A stretch of 28,553 nucleotides of DNA from a virus: IMG/VR virus record IMGVR_UViG_3300033153_015561, positions 1 to 28,553 of that record; one strand, given 5' to 3'. The notes beneath the pieces were generated by a model, which saw only the letters and a program-made list of their open reading frames with translations, searched no databases and was not told the origin of the DNA. A program made the position numbers and the translations under genes. Each line of letters begins with the position of its first letter. Positions within the stretch are counted from its first letter, which is position 1. Shown here piece by piece: positions 8,101 through 14,958 of the stretch.

Positions 8101-10193
8101 AAGACCTGATCGGCTGGACCCTGAACACGCTTATCAAGGGCGGGATCAAGGAGCCGGTCGAGACCGTGGCGCAGGCCAAGGCGCTCAAGACCAAGGACTA
8201 CTCCAAGATCGAGTGGGACACCGGCGAGTTCAAGAAGCGGCGCAAGGAAGGCGCGGAGGCGCTCGTGGACGTTGAGATAGTGAGCGAGCGCAAAGCGGTG
8301 GAGCCGCACGCCTGGCTCACCGTGGAGGGGGTGGTCAAGCCCGGGAGCGTGGGAGCCACCAAGGATTATCCCGGCGTGTTCCGGATCGTTGACAAGGGCG
8401 TGTGCGAGTACGGCTCGCAAAAGCCCTGGTTCCACGAGTACTTCCCAAGCTCGGACAAGAGCAAGGGCGGGTTCCGGTATCGCATCTTCTTCAGGCAACT
8501 CCGCGTTGCCGACATCAAGGGCGAAGAGGAAAAGGCTCTCTCGCCTGAACTCTTGAAGGAGTACATCGCACACGACCCGGATATCGAGCGCGAGGACTGG
8601 GACGAGGGTTACTGGGAGTTCCTGAAGACCAAGGGCGAAGTCGTCCTGCCGGCCGCCGAGACCAAGTTCCGCAGTGAGGCGGCCTGGCTTCTTATCAAGC
8701 CAATTGACCAGACGCCTTACGTGCTCTCCGATGGCGCGGTGGAGAAGGAATGGGTTCCGCCGAAAGGATTCTCGGCGCTACCGAAGGCAGTCCGCTCCAA
8801 GGTGCCTCAAGACTTCCGCTACTGGCAGATGGAGCGCGAGTCCGAACGGCGCGAGATGCGGGATGCGCTTGTCAGCGCAGTTGAAAGTGGGGAGTTGAAA
8901 GTGAGTAGTGATGATTCACTTCGCATTCCCGACTCTCAACTCTCGACTTTTGAAAAACGCAGGCGTGTGCCCTTCAACCAGTGGGGCGGCTCGTCAAAGT
9001 ACGCGGCGGCACTTGCCAAGCGACTGCCGGAGCACAAGCGTTACGCAGAGCCTTTCTGCGGGAGCGCCGCTGTGTTCTTTGCCAAAGAGCCTTCGGAGAG
9101 TGAGTTGCTCGCAGACACCGATCCCGAAGTCGTGTTCGCACTGCGCTACATCCAGCGTTTAAGCAAACAAGGATTCGAGGCGCTCAAGCGTTTCCCCTGG
9201 ACAGTCTCTCGTGCGGGCTTCGAGCGGGTGAAGAAGTGCAAGCCAAGTTCGGACGCGGAGCGCTTCTGGAAGCACGTTTACAGCAGGCAGTGCACCTGGG
9301 GCGGCAAGCCTAAGGCGAGCGGCTTTTCCACGATCAGCGACGGCAAGACCTACACCCTGGACGACCTGTGGCGCTTCAAGGAAAGACTCAAGGGCGCACG
9401 CATCGTAAACCAGGACTGGAGGAAGACGCTCACCGAGTGCGACGGTGCTGACACGCTCTTCTTTATCGACCCGCCTTACGTGGACGAGTGGGCGCACGGC
9501 GACGGCATCCCGCCCGAGGAGATCGCCGAGTCAGTTGCAAAGCTCAAGGGCGAGTTCGTGGTGGTCTACACGGACTCGGCCCGGGCGAGGCGCGCTCTTT
9601 CCAAGGCCGGGCGGCTGTTCAAGATGAAAATTCCGGAGACACGGCACAGGGGCCTGTGGCAGAAGCGGAACAGGTTATTCGTGGCATCCGCCGGCATTAA
9701 GAAGAGCGCAGACATGGAGTGGATCGAGCTTGCGGATAGTTCGGCCCGCTTCGTTCTCCAGTACCACTACTTCAGGAAGCGCGGCAAGAAGCCGGTGCGC
9801 TCCGGCCCGACCACGTGGCATTACGATCTGCGCATTGACGCGGGCGAGAAGTCGCTCCGACACTGGGTTCTCGATCATAACATAACGAAAGCCAAGGAGA
9901 CTGTCGGCTACTTCAAGCGGGACACAGATAAGCGCGCGCTCGAGGCCGAGGGATTTTACCCACCCGGGTCGTTCATGAACCCTACCAAGGACACCCCTTC
10001 GTTCATTGAGATCGTGGACAAGGGCGAGTGCCGCATCCTGGTGGATCAACCCGCGCTGGTGAAGATCGAGTACAAGGGCAAGTCGCTAAAAGGCGTGTGG
10101 CTCCTGGAGAAGAAGAACTCCAACTGGCACGTGCATCGCACCCAAGCCGCGCCGCGCGTCGAGAAACAGGAGGCAGTCGCATGCTCCCCGTGA
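5199..10193 (+). CDS. Giant multi-enzyme protein: ligase, two MTases, two PE-like domains
   Basis: Domains in order (about 1664 residues): (1) nucleotidyltransferase-like, 62-215, with YLVGG (to G101) and GDIDIL (D111, D113); (2) ATP-dependent DNA ligase, 225-445, with KFDG (Lys256 the expected AMP acceptor), LAEVEMW, VYDVVY, EGNVAKK (420-426) and QVKFH (K442), then an OB-fold region to about 555; (3) adenine methyltransferase, 603-905, with DPMCG (D631) and DPPF (799-802); (4) LigD 3'-phosphoesterase-like region from 931, with H950, H957, D959; (5) D12-type adenine methyltransferase, 1252-1505, with EPFCGSAAVFF and DPPY (1424-1427); (6) second phosphoesterase-like region, 1506-1664, with H1523, H1541, D1543. 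Four linkers (32-61, 577-602, 906-930, 1228-1251) are in-frame copies of the intergenic hairpin. ATG 5199 has GAGG 6 nt upstream; 5187 is the alternative. It overlaps the protease gene by 13 nt. Its role is inferred: DNA end or nick repair plus protective methylation, perhaps capsid-associated. Confidence 0.85.
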   Translation: MAQAEQAMFEFDLDAAPDAAQVEKLDKDRDVREKWEVESGEWKVKDDKDHSSLPTSHSQLKEYAEVRPSGDKLGEPITLDEILPHLKTFKLRQPYVYLVGGLVIHGKTEGDIDILIKESEDMPDEFRHVLEWRIMRSLPEKYWDRVQFHRDNFHGPFTDNVPLYDLTIERVNEDNRVFRMNAGADDADLEKQEPRAASRELKQQAERSRAEDKIKLIRFFVPMKPVKGAFPEQRQSVQAFLDLFKDEDFPVHSTKKFDGANYEIHKSGDRVVFYSEDGEENTERFPSIAEAVRELPWRDLVLLAEVEMWRDGKHLPREAVTGYIHEKGEPDDSELVANVYDVVYAAGGPKDAGVDIDAGDIHKLPFTEREKYLKALGIEQATMGVPDTKKKLNRVASLISSNLNELKRHTEELAAKPGSEGNVAKKANEPYLLEGRSETQVKFHNSAVLAGIVIERIETKTKGTYNYRYGLGPGKYEPHEKDAAELHAKTYLEAGKTFSTNTKAKPGDVIEIEVETLNLVRYPDGTVSVSGWAPRVMGVLEGRKEPDTVDQAVAAAKEGRVFQEKEITEEGETMYLSGEWEVESGESMESITSHSSLLTSHFDKANYVGNKRRLSKYIVDKFPNDGKSIFDPMCGCSAILIEAAKRGYRVKGNDLSIVPYWYSKGVFEGAQLSEADIEKLINATPHDGWLMTGWKGMYPRPRPIRRYLDGLAKKARQWQGAKGWAAKAVVSRVLQTLYSDSISGYSTIRYESQDAVKRIIERSAKEVNGFIAEVSGKGKVTNNDAKAMRYPRADVVYFDPPFFKRDKGYVHYFQSYRIMNSLLLGREWKEANLKPEDIPPILERLCKSCKHIFISTSSNEVVPYGKELSRHKRTMKRYRVAYTQTSGFGSRDEHQREHLYVAKATVGSGECEVRSENHNISHSSLPTSHSDPYMRLPSEDKTHRYVVQEHFRGKSMHADFRIESVGNEDLIGWTLNTLIKGGIKEPVETVAQAKALKTKDYSKIEWDTGEFKKRRKEGAEALVDVEIVSERKAVEPHAWLTVEGVVKPGSVGATKDYPGVFRIVDKGVCEYGSQKPWFHEYFPSSDKSKGGFRYRIFFRQLRVADIKGEEEKALSPELLKEYIAHDPDIEREDWDEGYWEFLKTKGEVVLPAAETKFRSEAAWLLIKPIDQTPYVLSDGAVEKEWVPPKGFSALPKAVRSKVPQDFRYWQMERESERREMRDALVSAVESGELKVSSDDSLRIPDSQLSTFEKRRRVPFNQWGGSSKYAAALAKRLPEHKRYAEPFCGSAAVFFAKEPSESELLADTDPEVVFALRYIQRLSKQGFEALKRFPWTVSRAGFERVKKCKPSSDAERFWKHVYSRQCTWGGKPKASGFSTISDGKTYTLDDLWRFKERLKGARIVNQDWRKTLTECDGADTLFFIDPPYVDEWAHGDGIPPEEIAESVAKLKGEFVVVYTDSARARRALSKAGRLFKMKIPETRHRGLWQKRNRLFVASAGIKKSADMEWIELADSSARFVLQYHYFRKRGKKPVRSGPTTWHYDLRIDAGEKSLRHWVLDHNITKAKETVGYFKRDTDKRALEAEGFYPPGSFMNPTKDTPSFIEIVDKGECRILVDQPALVKIEYKGKSLKGVWLLEKKNSNWHVHRTQAAPRVEKQEAVACSP
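5293..5379 (+). repeat. Heptad hairpin repeat H1 (in frame, coding)
   Basis: The GA-rich arm is built from 7-bp units such as GTGGGAA and GTTGAAA. A short loop and a CT-rich arm complementary to it follow. It is read in frame as residues 32-61 of the multi-enzyme protein, with a W/E/V/S/G/K-rich half and an S/T/H/L/P-rich half. Confidence 0.85.
6928..7002 (+). repeat. Heptad hairpin repeat H2 (in frame, coding)
   Basis: It has the same architecture as H1. It encodes residues 577-602 of the multi-enzyme protein, exactly between the ligase/OB part and the first methyltransferase domain. An ATG lies just upstream at 6918, after GAGGAGG, so an internal start is imaginable. Confidence 0.85.
7914..7987 (+). 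repeat. Heptad hairpin repeat H3 (in frame, coding)
   Basis: It encodes residues 906-930, between the first methyltransferase and the first phosphoesterase-like domain. Several TGA triplets occur in the GA arm, but all are out of the coding frame. Confidence 0.85.
8880..8950 (+). repeat. Heptad hairpin repeat H4 (in frame, diverged)
   Basis: It encodes residues 1228-1251, between the first phosphoesterase-like region and the D12 methyltransferase. It is the most diverged intragenic copy: the arms still show GTTGAAA and GTGGGGA units against CTCAACTCTCGACTT. It may be the oldest of the four. Confidence 0.75.
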
Positions 10194-11407
10194 ACTTCGA
10201 GTACCCGGTCGAGATCGCCAAGGCCTACGAGGAAGAGGGCAACTGGATTGTGGAGGGCTACGCGGCCACATCCGACTTCGACATGCAGGAGGACATCATC
10301 ACCCAGGACGCGATCAAAGGCTCGGCCAAGGACCTCGTGGAGAACTCGACCGTGCTTCACAACCACAACCCGGACGAGGCCGTCGGTCGGGTGCTTCAGT
10401 CCAAAGCCCGCAAGGGCGGCCTGTTTTTGAAGATATTGATCTCGAAGACCGTGCCCGACATCTGGCAGCAGGTCAAAGAAGGCGTGCTCAACAAGTTCTC
10501 GGTGCGCGGGAAGATATTGGAGGCGCGCAAGGAGTGGGTGCCGAAGCTCAAAAAGTACGCGCGGCTCATTCTCAAGATGCGGCTGGTGGAGGTTTCGCTC
10601 GTGGCCGTGCCGGCCAACCCCAAGGCGCGAGCGATCAACTGGTACGTGGAGAAGGCGCTGGACGAGTTCGAAAAGGCCGGCGGCCAAATCGATACGGCTA
10701 AAGGAGGAACGGAAATGGAAAACGAAGACGTAACTGTGGAAGAGGAACTGTTGGAAGCGTCCGGCGAGCCGAACTTGACCGGAGAGCCGGATTCAACCGA
10801 CACGGAGGGCAAGGCGAACGATTACCCGTACCCGAAGCCCAACGCTCAAGGCGGCGCTCGAATGAAACAGATCATCAGCCTCGTGGATAAGCTCATCGCG
10901 GGTGAGAAGGACGAGGGCCGCAAAAAGATTCTCGCGCAAATCAAACAGATCGCGCAAGGCGCGTTAAGCGCTTACCCGAAACCTTCGGCCAAGAAGGACG
11001 AGAACGAGGAAGGCGCGGGCCCAGAAGCGGAAACGGATGCGGAGAAGGCTGGGCGAAAGATATCAGGCTCGCGGCTCGCTCGCCTGAAGAAGCTCATGGA
11101 AGAGCTGAAAGGCTTTATCGAGGAGGTTGACGCTTCCGAGCAAAACGACAAGAAGGCCGACGCGGGCAAAGGCGATCAAGACAAGCTCACGGAGATCGAA
11201 GGACTTGTCAACAAGATCGCCAAGGTGCTCGGCATCAGCGAGAAGTCGGACGCGGACAAGGCTCCCAACCTGACCGAAACAGTCCAGGACCTTACCAAGC
11301 GGCTTGACGCGCTCGAGGGCGCGCCCGGCGAGCGCACATCGCTCGACGGCCAGGAAGGAATGCCCGGCGAGAAGAACTCCAAGTCGCTCTGGAAGGGACT
11401 GGTATAG
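10181..11407 (+). CDS. Prohead serine protease fused to scaffold domain
   Basis: This is an HK97-type prohead protease, which cleaves scaffold and capsid delta domains during maturation. The protease domain covers about residues 1-175. HNHNPDEAVGR (H60) carries the expected catalytic histidine and EVSLVAVPANPKA (S139) the expected serine. The remaining 230 residues are highly charged, with long helices such as ARLKKLMEELKGFIEEV, as in scaffolds. ATG 10181 is chosen because AGGAGG lies 7 nt upstream; reading further upstream would only extend into the preceding gene's other frame. It overlaps the multi-enzyme gene by 13 nt, so the two are probably coupled. An internal start gives a separate scaffold (see 10715). 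Confidence 0.88.
   Translation: MLPVNFEYPVEIAKAYEEEGNWIVEGYAATSDFDMQEDIITQDAIKGSAKDLVENSTVLHNHNPDEAVGRVLQSKARKGGLFLKILISKTVPDIWQQVKEGVLNKFSVRGKILEARKEWVPKLKKYARLILKMRLVEVSLVAVPANPKARAINWYVEKALDEFEKAGGQIDTAKGGTEMENEDVTVEEELLEASGEPNLTGEPDSTDTEGKANDYPYPKPNAQGGARMKQIISLVDKLIAGEKDEGRKKILAQIKQIAQGALSAYPKPSAKKDENEEGAGPEAETDAEKAGRKISGSRLARLKKLMEELKGFIEEVDASEQNDKKADAGKGDQDKLTEIEGLVNKIAKVLGISEKSDADKAPNLTETVQDLTKRLDALEGAPGERTSLDGQEGMPGEKNSKSLWKGLV
10715..11407 (+). CDS. Nested in-frame scaffold protein (C/Nu3-like arrangement)
   Basis: Inside the protease gene, AAAGGAGG at 10700-10707 lies 7 nt before an in-frame ATG at 10715. That is as good as any ribosome site in the operon and sits exactly at the junction between the protease domain and the charged region. 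Translation would give a 230-residue acidic, helix-rich protein (MENEDVTVEEELLE onward) suited to an internal capsid scaffold. Lambda C/Nu3 is the known precedent for a scaffold nested in the 3' part of a protease gene. Both products are predicted; neither is demonstrated. Confidence 0.7.
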   Translation: MENEDVTVEEELLEASGEPNLTGEPDSTDTEGKANDYPYPKPNAQGGARMKQIISLVDKLIAGEKDEGRKKILAQIKQIAQGALSAYPKPSAKKDENEEGAGPEAETDAEKAGRKISGSRLARLKKLMEELKGFIEEVDASEQNDKKADAGKGDQDKLTEIEGLVNKIAKVLGISEKSDADKAPNLTETVQDLTKRLDALEGAPGERTSLDGQEGMPGEKNSKSLWKGLV

Positions 11408-11431
11408 GCGGAAGCTAAAAGGAGGATGAAG

Positions 11432-12382
11432 ATGGATCAGAACGAGTTATTGCAAAAGGCGCTTGAGACCGCGGACCTGATCGCGGGCGGCGGCGACCTG
11501 AACCCCGAGCAGTCGGAGAAGTTCATAACCTATCTCCACGACCTCTCGGTGATGGCCAAGGACGCGCGGCTCATCCCGATGAAGGCCAAGAAGCGCGAGA
11601 TCAACAAGATCGGCGTCGGCCGGCGCGCGAGCGTTCCCGCCACCGAGGGCGCTGACCCGGGCGTGCGGCAGAAGCCGACCTTCTCGAAGGCGGTGCTCGA
11701 CACGATCGAGATCATGACGCCGTTCGAGATCACCTACGACGTGTTCGAGGACAACATCGAGGGCGACAACCTGGAGGACTCGATCATCAAGTTGTTCGCC
11801 ACCCAGATCGCGACGGATCACGAGGAGCTTTACATCATGGGCGACACCGCATCGACCGACCCATACCTCTCGCTTATCGACGGGTGGCGTAAGTTGGCTC
11901 ACTCCGGCGGACACGTTTGCGACCACAAGGGCGCTGGCGTTGTTGTTGACATTCTGGCCAAGCTCTTGGACGGCATGCCCGAAAAGTATCTGCGCGACTA
12001 TGCGGACCTGCGCTTCTACGTGAGCCCGAGGTTCGAGCACGCCTACAAGAAGATTCTCGGGCAGAGGCCCACGCCGGCAGGCGACAAGTTCCTGCTCACG
12101 GAAACGCCGGCGACCTACGCGGGCATACCGCTCACGCGCGTGCCCATGATCCCGTCCAACCTGTCGGCGACCATCGACGGCACCACTTACAACGGCCTCA
12201 CCTTCGTGATCCTCACACTCAGGAAGAACCTCATCACCGGCATCCACCGGCAGATGAGCCTCGAGCGCGACAAGAACATTTTCGCGCGGATGAGGCAGTA
12301 CGCTTTCACGAGCCGCGTGGACTGCACCTACGAGGAGGTCGACGCGGTGTGTTTGGCAGAAAACATCTCGTCGATATCGTAA
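11432..12382 (+). CDS. Major capsid protein (HK97 fold)
   Basis: This protein forms the icosahedral shell. Its place directly after the protease/scaffold gene is the standard order. In the 316 residues, the helical N-terminal portion (to about 65) resembles a delta or N-arm. The FEITYDVFEDNIEGDNLEDSIIKLFATQIATDHEELYIMGD stretch (about 95-140) matches the long spine helix and P-domain start, and LRFYVSPRFEHAYKK (about 195) and GIPLTRVPMIP match the A-domain and its approach. AAGGAGG lies 6 nt before ATG 11432, so this is preferred over ATG 11426, which directly abuts the Shine-Dalgarno. Codon use is GC-rich like its neighbours. Confidence 0.88.
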   Translation: MDQNELLQKALETADLIAGGGDLNPEQSEKFITYLHDLSVMAKDARLIPMKAKKREINKIGVGRRASVPATEGADPGVRQKPTFSKAVLDTIEIMTPFEITYDVFEDNIEGDNLEDSIIKLFATQIATDHEELYIMGDTASTDPYLSLIDGWRKLAHSGGHVCDHKGAGVVVDILAKLLDGMPEKYLRDYADLRFYVSPRFEHAYKKILGQRPTPAGDKFLLTETPATYAGIPLTRVPMIPSNLSATIDGTTYNGLTFVILTLRKNLITGIHRQMSLERDKNIFARMRQYAFTSRVDCTYEEVDAVCLAENISSIS

Positions 12383-12393
12383 AGGAGCGATGA

Positions 12394-13107
12394 ATGAGCG
12401 CGACAGTAAATGTGCGTTGTCCGGTGTGTGAGGGACAAGGGCTCCCAATCTCGGACACGGGCACTGCCCAAAAGTGCGAGACCTGCAGCGTGTTTTTTAA
12501 GAACCCGCGTCCTTCAATGGGCAAGTTGATAAAGGAGCGGGACAAAGGGTTTGGCGGAGCGTTAACCGCCGACCACGCGGCGACAAGGCGTTCGGATGCA
12601 GAGGCTGCGATCCAAGCAATGCGGGGTTACCACCTGCTAGTCTCGGGCAAGGACGCGCCGCTAAATGCATTCGACAAGCGGGTGCTCGATATAGGTTGCG
12701 GCCTCGGTTTCAAGCTCCGCGAGTTCGAGAAGTACGGCTGGAGCGCTAGCGGTATTGAGCCGAGTGAAAACGCAAGAGAGTACATGCACGCCACCATGCT
12801 GCATGTAACCGATTATGGCCTTAGAGAAAAGCCGTTCGACTTGATCCTGGTGGAAGACGTGATCGAAGAGGTGGACAAGCCCAAGAACCTCGTAGCATTC
12901 ATAAAGGAATCGCTCTCACCACAAGGTGTCCTCTACGTGGCCGTGTCTTTGCGCGAAGGCGGCGAACCGAAGTCCATACCCAAGAACAAGATTTATCTTT
13001 TCAACGAGGACTCGCTCCGCAAGCTCTTCATGCAAGCAGGCTTTGCCGAGCCGCACGTGAAAACCGAAAGCAAGCTCCGCCTTTGGTTCAAGCATAAGAG
13101 GAAGTAG
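12394..13107 (+). CDS. Zinc-ribbon class I SAM-dependent methyltransferase
   Basis: The N-terminus carries two CxxC pairs (C9/C12 and C28/C31), a probable zinc ribbon. A Rossmann-type methyltransferase domain follows: RVLDIGCGLGF (about 96-106) is motif I, GIEPSENAREY is the acidic-residue strand, and FDLILVEDVIEEVDKP is the region after strand 4. This layout is common in methyltransferases acting on sugars or small molecules, so DNA is not the obvious substrate. It lies between capsid and connector genes, with AAGGAG 6 nt before ATG 12394, and is cotranscribed with them. It is an unusual extra gene in a head operon. Modification of a virion surface glycan or of the capsid are guesses only. 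Confidence 0.8.
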   Translation: MSATVNVRCPVCEGQGLPISDTGTAQKCETCSVFFKNPRPSMGKLIKERDKGFGGALTADHAATRRSDAEAAIQAMRGYHLLVSGKDAPLNAFDKRVLDIGCGLGFKLREFEKYGWSASGIEPSENAREYMHATMLHVTDYGLREKPFDLILVEDVIEEVDKPKNLVAFIKESLSPQGVLYVAVSLREGGEPKSIPKNKIYLFNEDSLRKLFMQAGFAEPHVKTESKLRLWFKHKRK

Positions 13108-13128
13108 CCGCTTAAGGAAATGGTTGAG

Positions 13129-13776
13129 ATGTACGCCAGCGTTCAAGACATGCGAGACCGTGGGGCGGATGAGACATCGGCAGACGATGCCGCGGTGGAA
13201 CAGGCGCTCGCCCGGGCCACGGTGGTGATTGACGCCTTTTGCAGCCGCGACTTCTGGAAGCGCGAGAAGATTTACAAGCTGGACGGCAAGGGCAAGGCAG
13301 CGCTCTTTCTGGACGACCGGCCCGTGATCAAAGTTAGCAGGTTGAAAGTTGATGGACAGGTCGTGCAGTCGAAAAGCTACGTCGTTTACAACAATGCTGG
13401 ATACATCCGGCTGAACGACGGCTTTTCGATCTTCGCATACCGTTCGGGCGTGTTCCCCGAGGGAGTGCAGAACATCGAGGTGCACGGGTTTTTCGGTTAC
13501 GAGGAGCCGCCGCCGGAAGTGAAGGAAGCGTGCATTCTGCTCGCGCTCGCGATCCTTCGATCCAGGCAAGCCGAGGCGAACGTCACCGAGTCGCAGGCGA
13601 ACACAACGGCCAAGGCCGTCGGCATCAAGCGAGTGAAGATTGACGACCTGTCGGTCGAGTACGAGTACCCGCGCGAGGTGGGGGTCGGCGCGGAGAAGAA
13701 GCGCACCACCGGCCTCGTGGAAGCGGACCGCTTGCTCGTGCGCTACCGGCGAGACCTGGAGGCGATGGCGGTATGA
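13129..13776 (+). CDS. Head-tail connector, gp6-like adaptor
   Basis: The first 60 residues (MYASVQDMRDRG, then EQALARATVVIDAFCSRDFW) are the helical start typical of HK97 gp6-like adaptors, which form a ring below the portal. The middle is beta-rich (KVSRLKVDGQVV, YVVYNNAGYIRL). PPPEVKEACILLALAILRSRQ near 125-150 is the conserved helix. YRRDLEAMAV is the C-terminal end. The gene is 216 residues from ATG 13129, with AAGGA about 10 nt upstream. ATG 13120 is 9 nt earlier, but only 1 nt from that Shine-Dalgarno. Its stop TGA fuses to the first unit of hairpin H5. Confidence 0.75.
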   Translation: MYASVQDMRDRGADETSADDAAVEQALARATVVIDAFCSRDFWKREKIYKLDGKGKAALFLDDRPVIKVSRLKVDGQVVQSKSYVVYNNAGYIRLNDGFSIFAYRSGVFPEGVQNIEVHGFFGYEEPPPEVKEACILLALAILRSRQAEANVTESQANTTAKAVGIKRVKIDDLSVEYEYPREVGVGAEKKRTTGLVEADRLLVRYRRDLEAMAV

Positions 13777-13863
13777 GTGGGGAGTGGAAAGTGGGAAGTG
13801 GAAAGTGAAAGAGGTGAAGATGAATTCCAAACACTCCACACTTCCCACTTCTCACTTCCCACT
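13777..13863. repeat. Heptad hairpin repeat H5 (intergenic)
   Basis: The GA arm begins at the stop codon of the connector gene (TGA-GTGGGG). The CT arm ends in CACTTCCCACT, then GCGAGCGACTGAAGGGAG provides the ribosome site of the next gene. Confidence 0.9.
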
Positions 13864-13887
13864 GCGAGCGACTGAAGGGAGCGAGCA

Positions 13888-14298
13888 TTGGGCTTGAAGC
13901 AAGGAGTGAAGGCCGCGTGGGACAAGACGCTCTCTCCCTTGTTCGAGGAGTTCAGCGCCGAGGTCATGGTGCAATCGGTGGACACCGTGACCACTACGGT
14001 TGATCCGCTCTACGATGAGCCGATCGCGGAGAAGCGTTTCACCGACCCGGTTGCAGTACGCGCCAGGGTGAAGCTCGAGAAGGAAAGGCTCGTGCTCCCA
14101 GGCGGTGAGGATATCGAGATAGACGGGAGGATCAGGATGCGATCGGAAGAGCTTGAGGCGCAGGGCCTCACGCTGGAGTTCGGTTCTCGACTCACGTTTC
14201 AGGGCGAGCGTTACACCGTAGTCCACCGAGAAGCGCGTGCGGAGCTTGGAGAGGAATTCCTGCTTGTGCAAGTGGCGGTAGTGAAGGAGACAGCGTGA
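13888..14298 (+). CDS. Probable head-closure/neck protein
   Basis: This is a 136-residue protein between the gp6-like adaptor and the gpG-like protein, the usual place of the head-closure (neck) protein. It is mainly beta-strand (DPVAVRARVKLEKERLVLPGG, LTLEFGSRLTFQGERYTVVHREARAEL, EEFLLVQVAVVKE), as in small SPP1 gp16-type closure proteins. The assignment rests on position and fold impression, not on a decisive motif. The start is a TTG at 13888, with AAGGGAG 6 nt upstream. The stop overlaps the next ATG (TGATG). Confidence 0.6.
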   Translation: MGLKQGVKAAWDKTLSPLFEEFSAEVMVQSVDTVTTTVDPLYDEPIAEKRFTDPVAVRARVKLEKERLVLPGGEDIEIDGRIRMRSEELEAQGLTLEFGSRLTFQGERYTVVHREARAELGEEFLLVQVAVVKETA

Positions 14299-14855
14299 TG
14301 TCCGGCGAAGGCAAGTACGGCGAGTGGAAAAAGCTCCAGGACATCATGGAGGGCTTTGACAAGCGCCTTCACAGCAACGCGGGGAAGGCGCTACTCCGAA
14401 CCGGTGAAGAACTCGCCTCGGACATCCGCGAGCGCATCTTGGACGGCAAGGACATGGCCCCGCTGCACGGCTTCACCATCGAGCAGAAGGGATCGAGTAA
14501 GCCGCTCATTGACGACGGCGACCTGCTCGGTTCCGTAGGGGTGCGCTTCATCCCTGCCTGCCGCGCCGGACGCGGCGCAGGCAGGGAGGACCTTGCCGTG
14601 ATCGTGGGCGTCCACCGTAAGGCCGAGGACGGCACTGACCTGGCGGCTCTCCACGAGCGCGAGGAAGGCGCGCGCGTACCGGTAACGCCCAAGATGAGGG
14701 CCTACTTACATGCGAGGGGATTCCACTTGAAGCCGGAGACGACAGAGTTGTTCATCCCAGGCAGGCCGTTCATGAAGCCCGCTTACGAGGACTTCAGGGA
14801 CAGGAGAGCGGCGGAGGACATCGTGGTGCAGTTCGTGGAGGAGACGCTTCGCTGA
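14298..14855 (+). CDS. Virion morphogenesis protein, Mu gpG-like
   Basis: The family acts in head-tail joining or tail completion. The sequence shows LIDDGDLLGSVGVRF near residue 72-86, then an AVIVGVHRKAEDG strand, ALHEREEG and IPGRPFMKPAYEDF near the C-terminus; the last matches the 'iPaRPFl' motif typical of the group. AAGGAGA is 7 nt before ATG 14298, which overlaps the upstream stop. Residues about 85-97 are coded by a GC-rich palindrome (see 14551) and read ACRAGRGAGRED, which does not look like native protein and may be an in-frame insertion. The stop TGA fuses to hairpin H6. Confidence 0.75.
   Translation: MSGEGKYGEWKKLQDIMEGFDKRLHSNAGKALLRTGEELASDIRERILDGKDMAPLHGFTIEQKGSSKPLIDDGDLLGSVGVRFIPACRAGRGAGREDLAVIVGVHRKAEDGTDLAALHEREEGARVPVTPKMRAYLHARGFHLKPETTELFIPGRPFMKPAYEDFRDRRAAEDIVVQFVEETLR
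14551..14587. repeat. GC-rich palindrome inside the gpG-like gene
   Basis: TCCCTGCCTG pairs perfectly with CAGGCAGGGA, and an inner CCGCG pairs with CGCGG around CCGGA, leaving a 2-nt bulge. The 37-bp structure is unlike the heptad hairpins. It resembles REP-type palindromes, but here it is in coding sequence. Confidence 0.75.
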
Positions 14856-14937
14856 GTGGGAAGTGGGAAGTTGAAAGTGAGAAGTGAAGAACTCATTCAC
14901 TTTCCACTTCTCACTCCCCACTCCTCACTTCCTACTG
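14856..14937. repeat. Heptad hairpin repeat H6 (intergenic)
   Basis: The arm starts at the stop codon of the gpG-like gene. TGA appears again just after the right arm (CCTACTG-TGA-GCGACTG), which could be a 3-bp target duplication. The conserved CGACTGAAAGGAG ribosome site follows. Confidence 0.9.
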
Positions 14938-14958
14938 TGAGCGACTGAAAGGAGCGAA

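Noticed and set aside
5199-10193. Canonical NHEJ LigD
   Set aside because: There is no primase-type polymerase domain and no Ku gene, and domain order differs; only the ligase and PE-like parts are shared.
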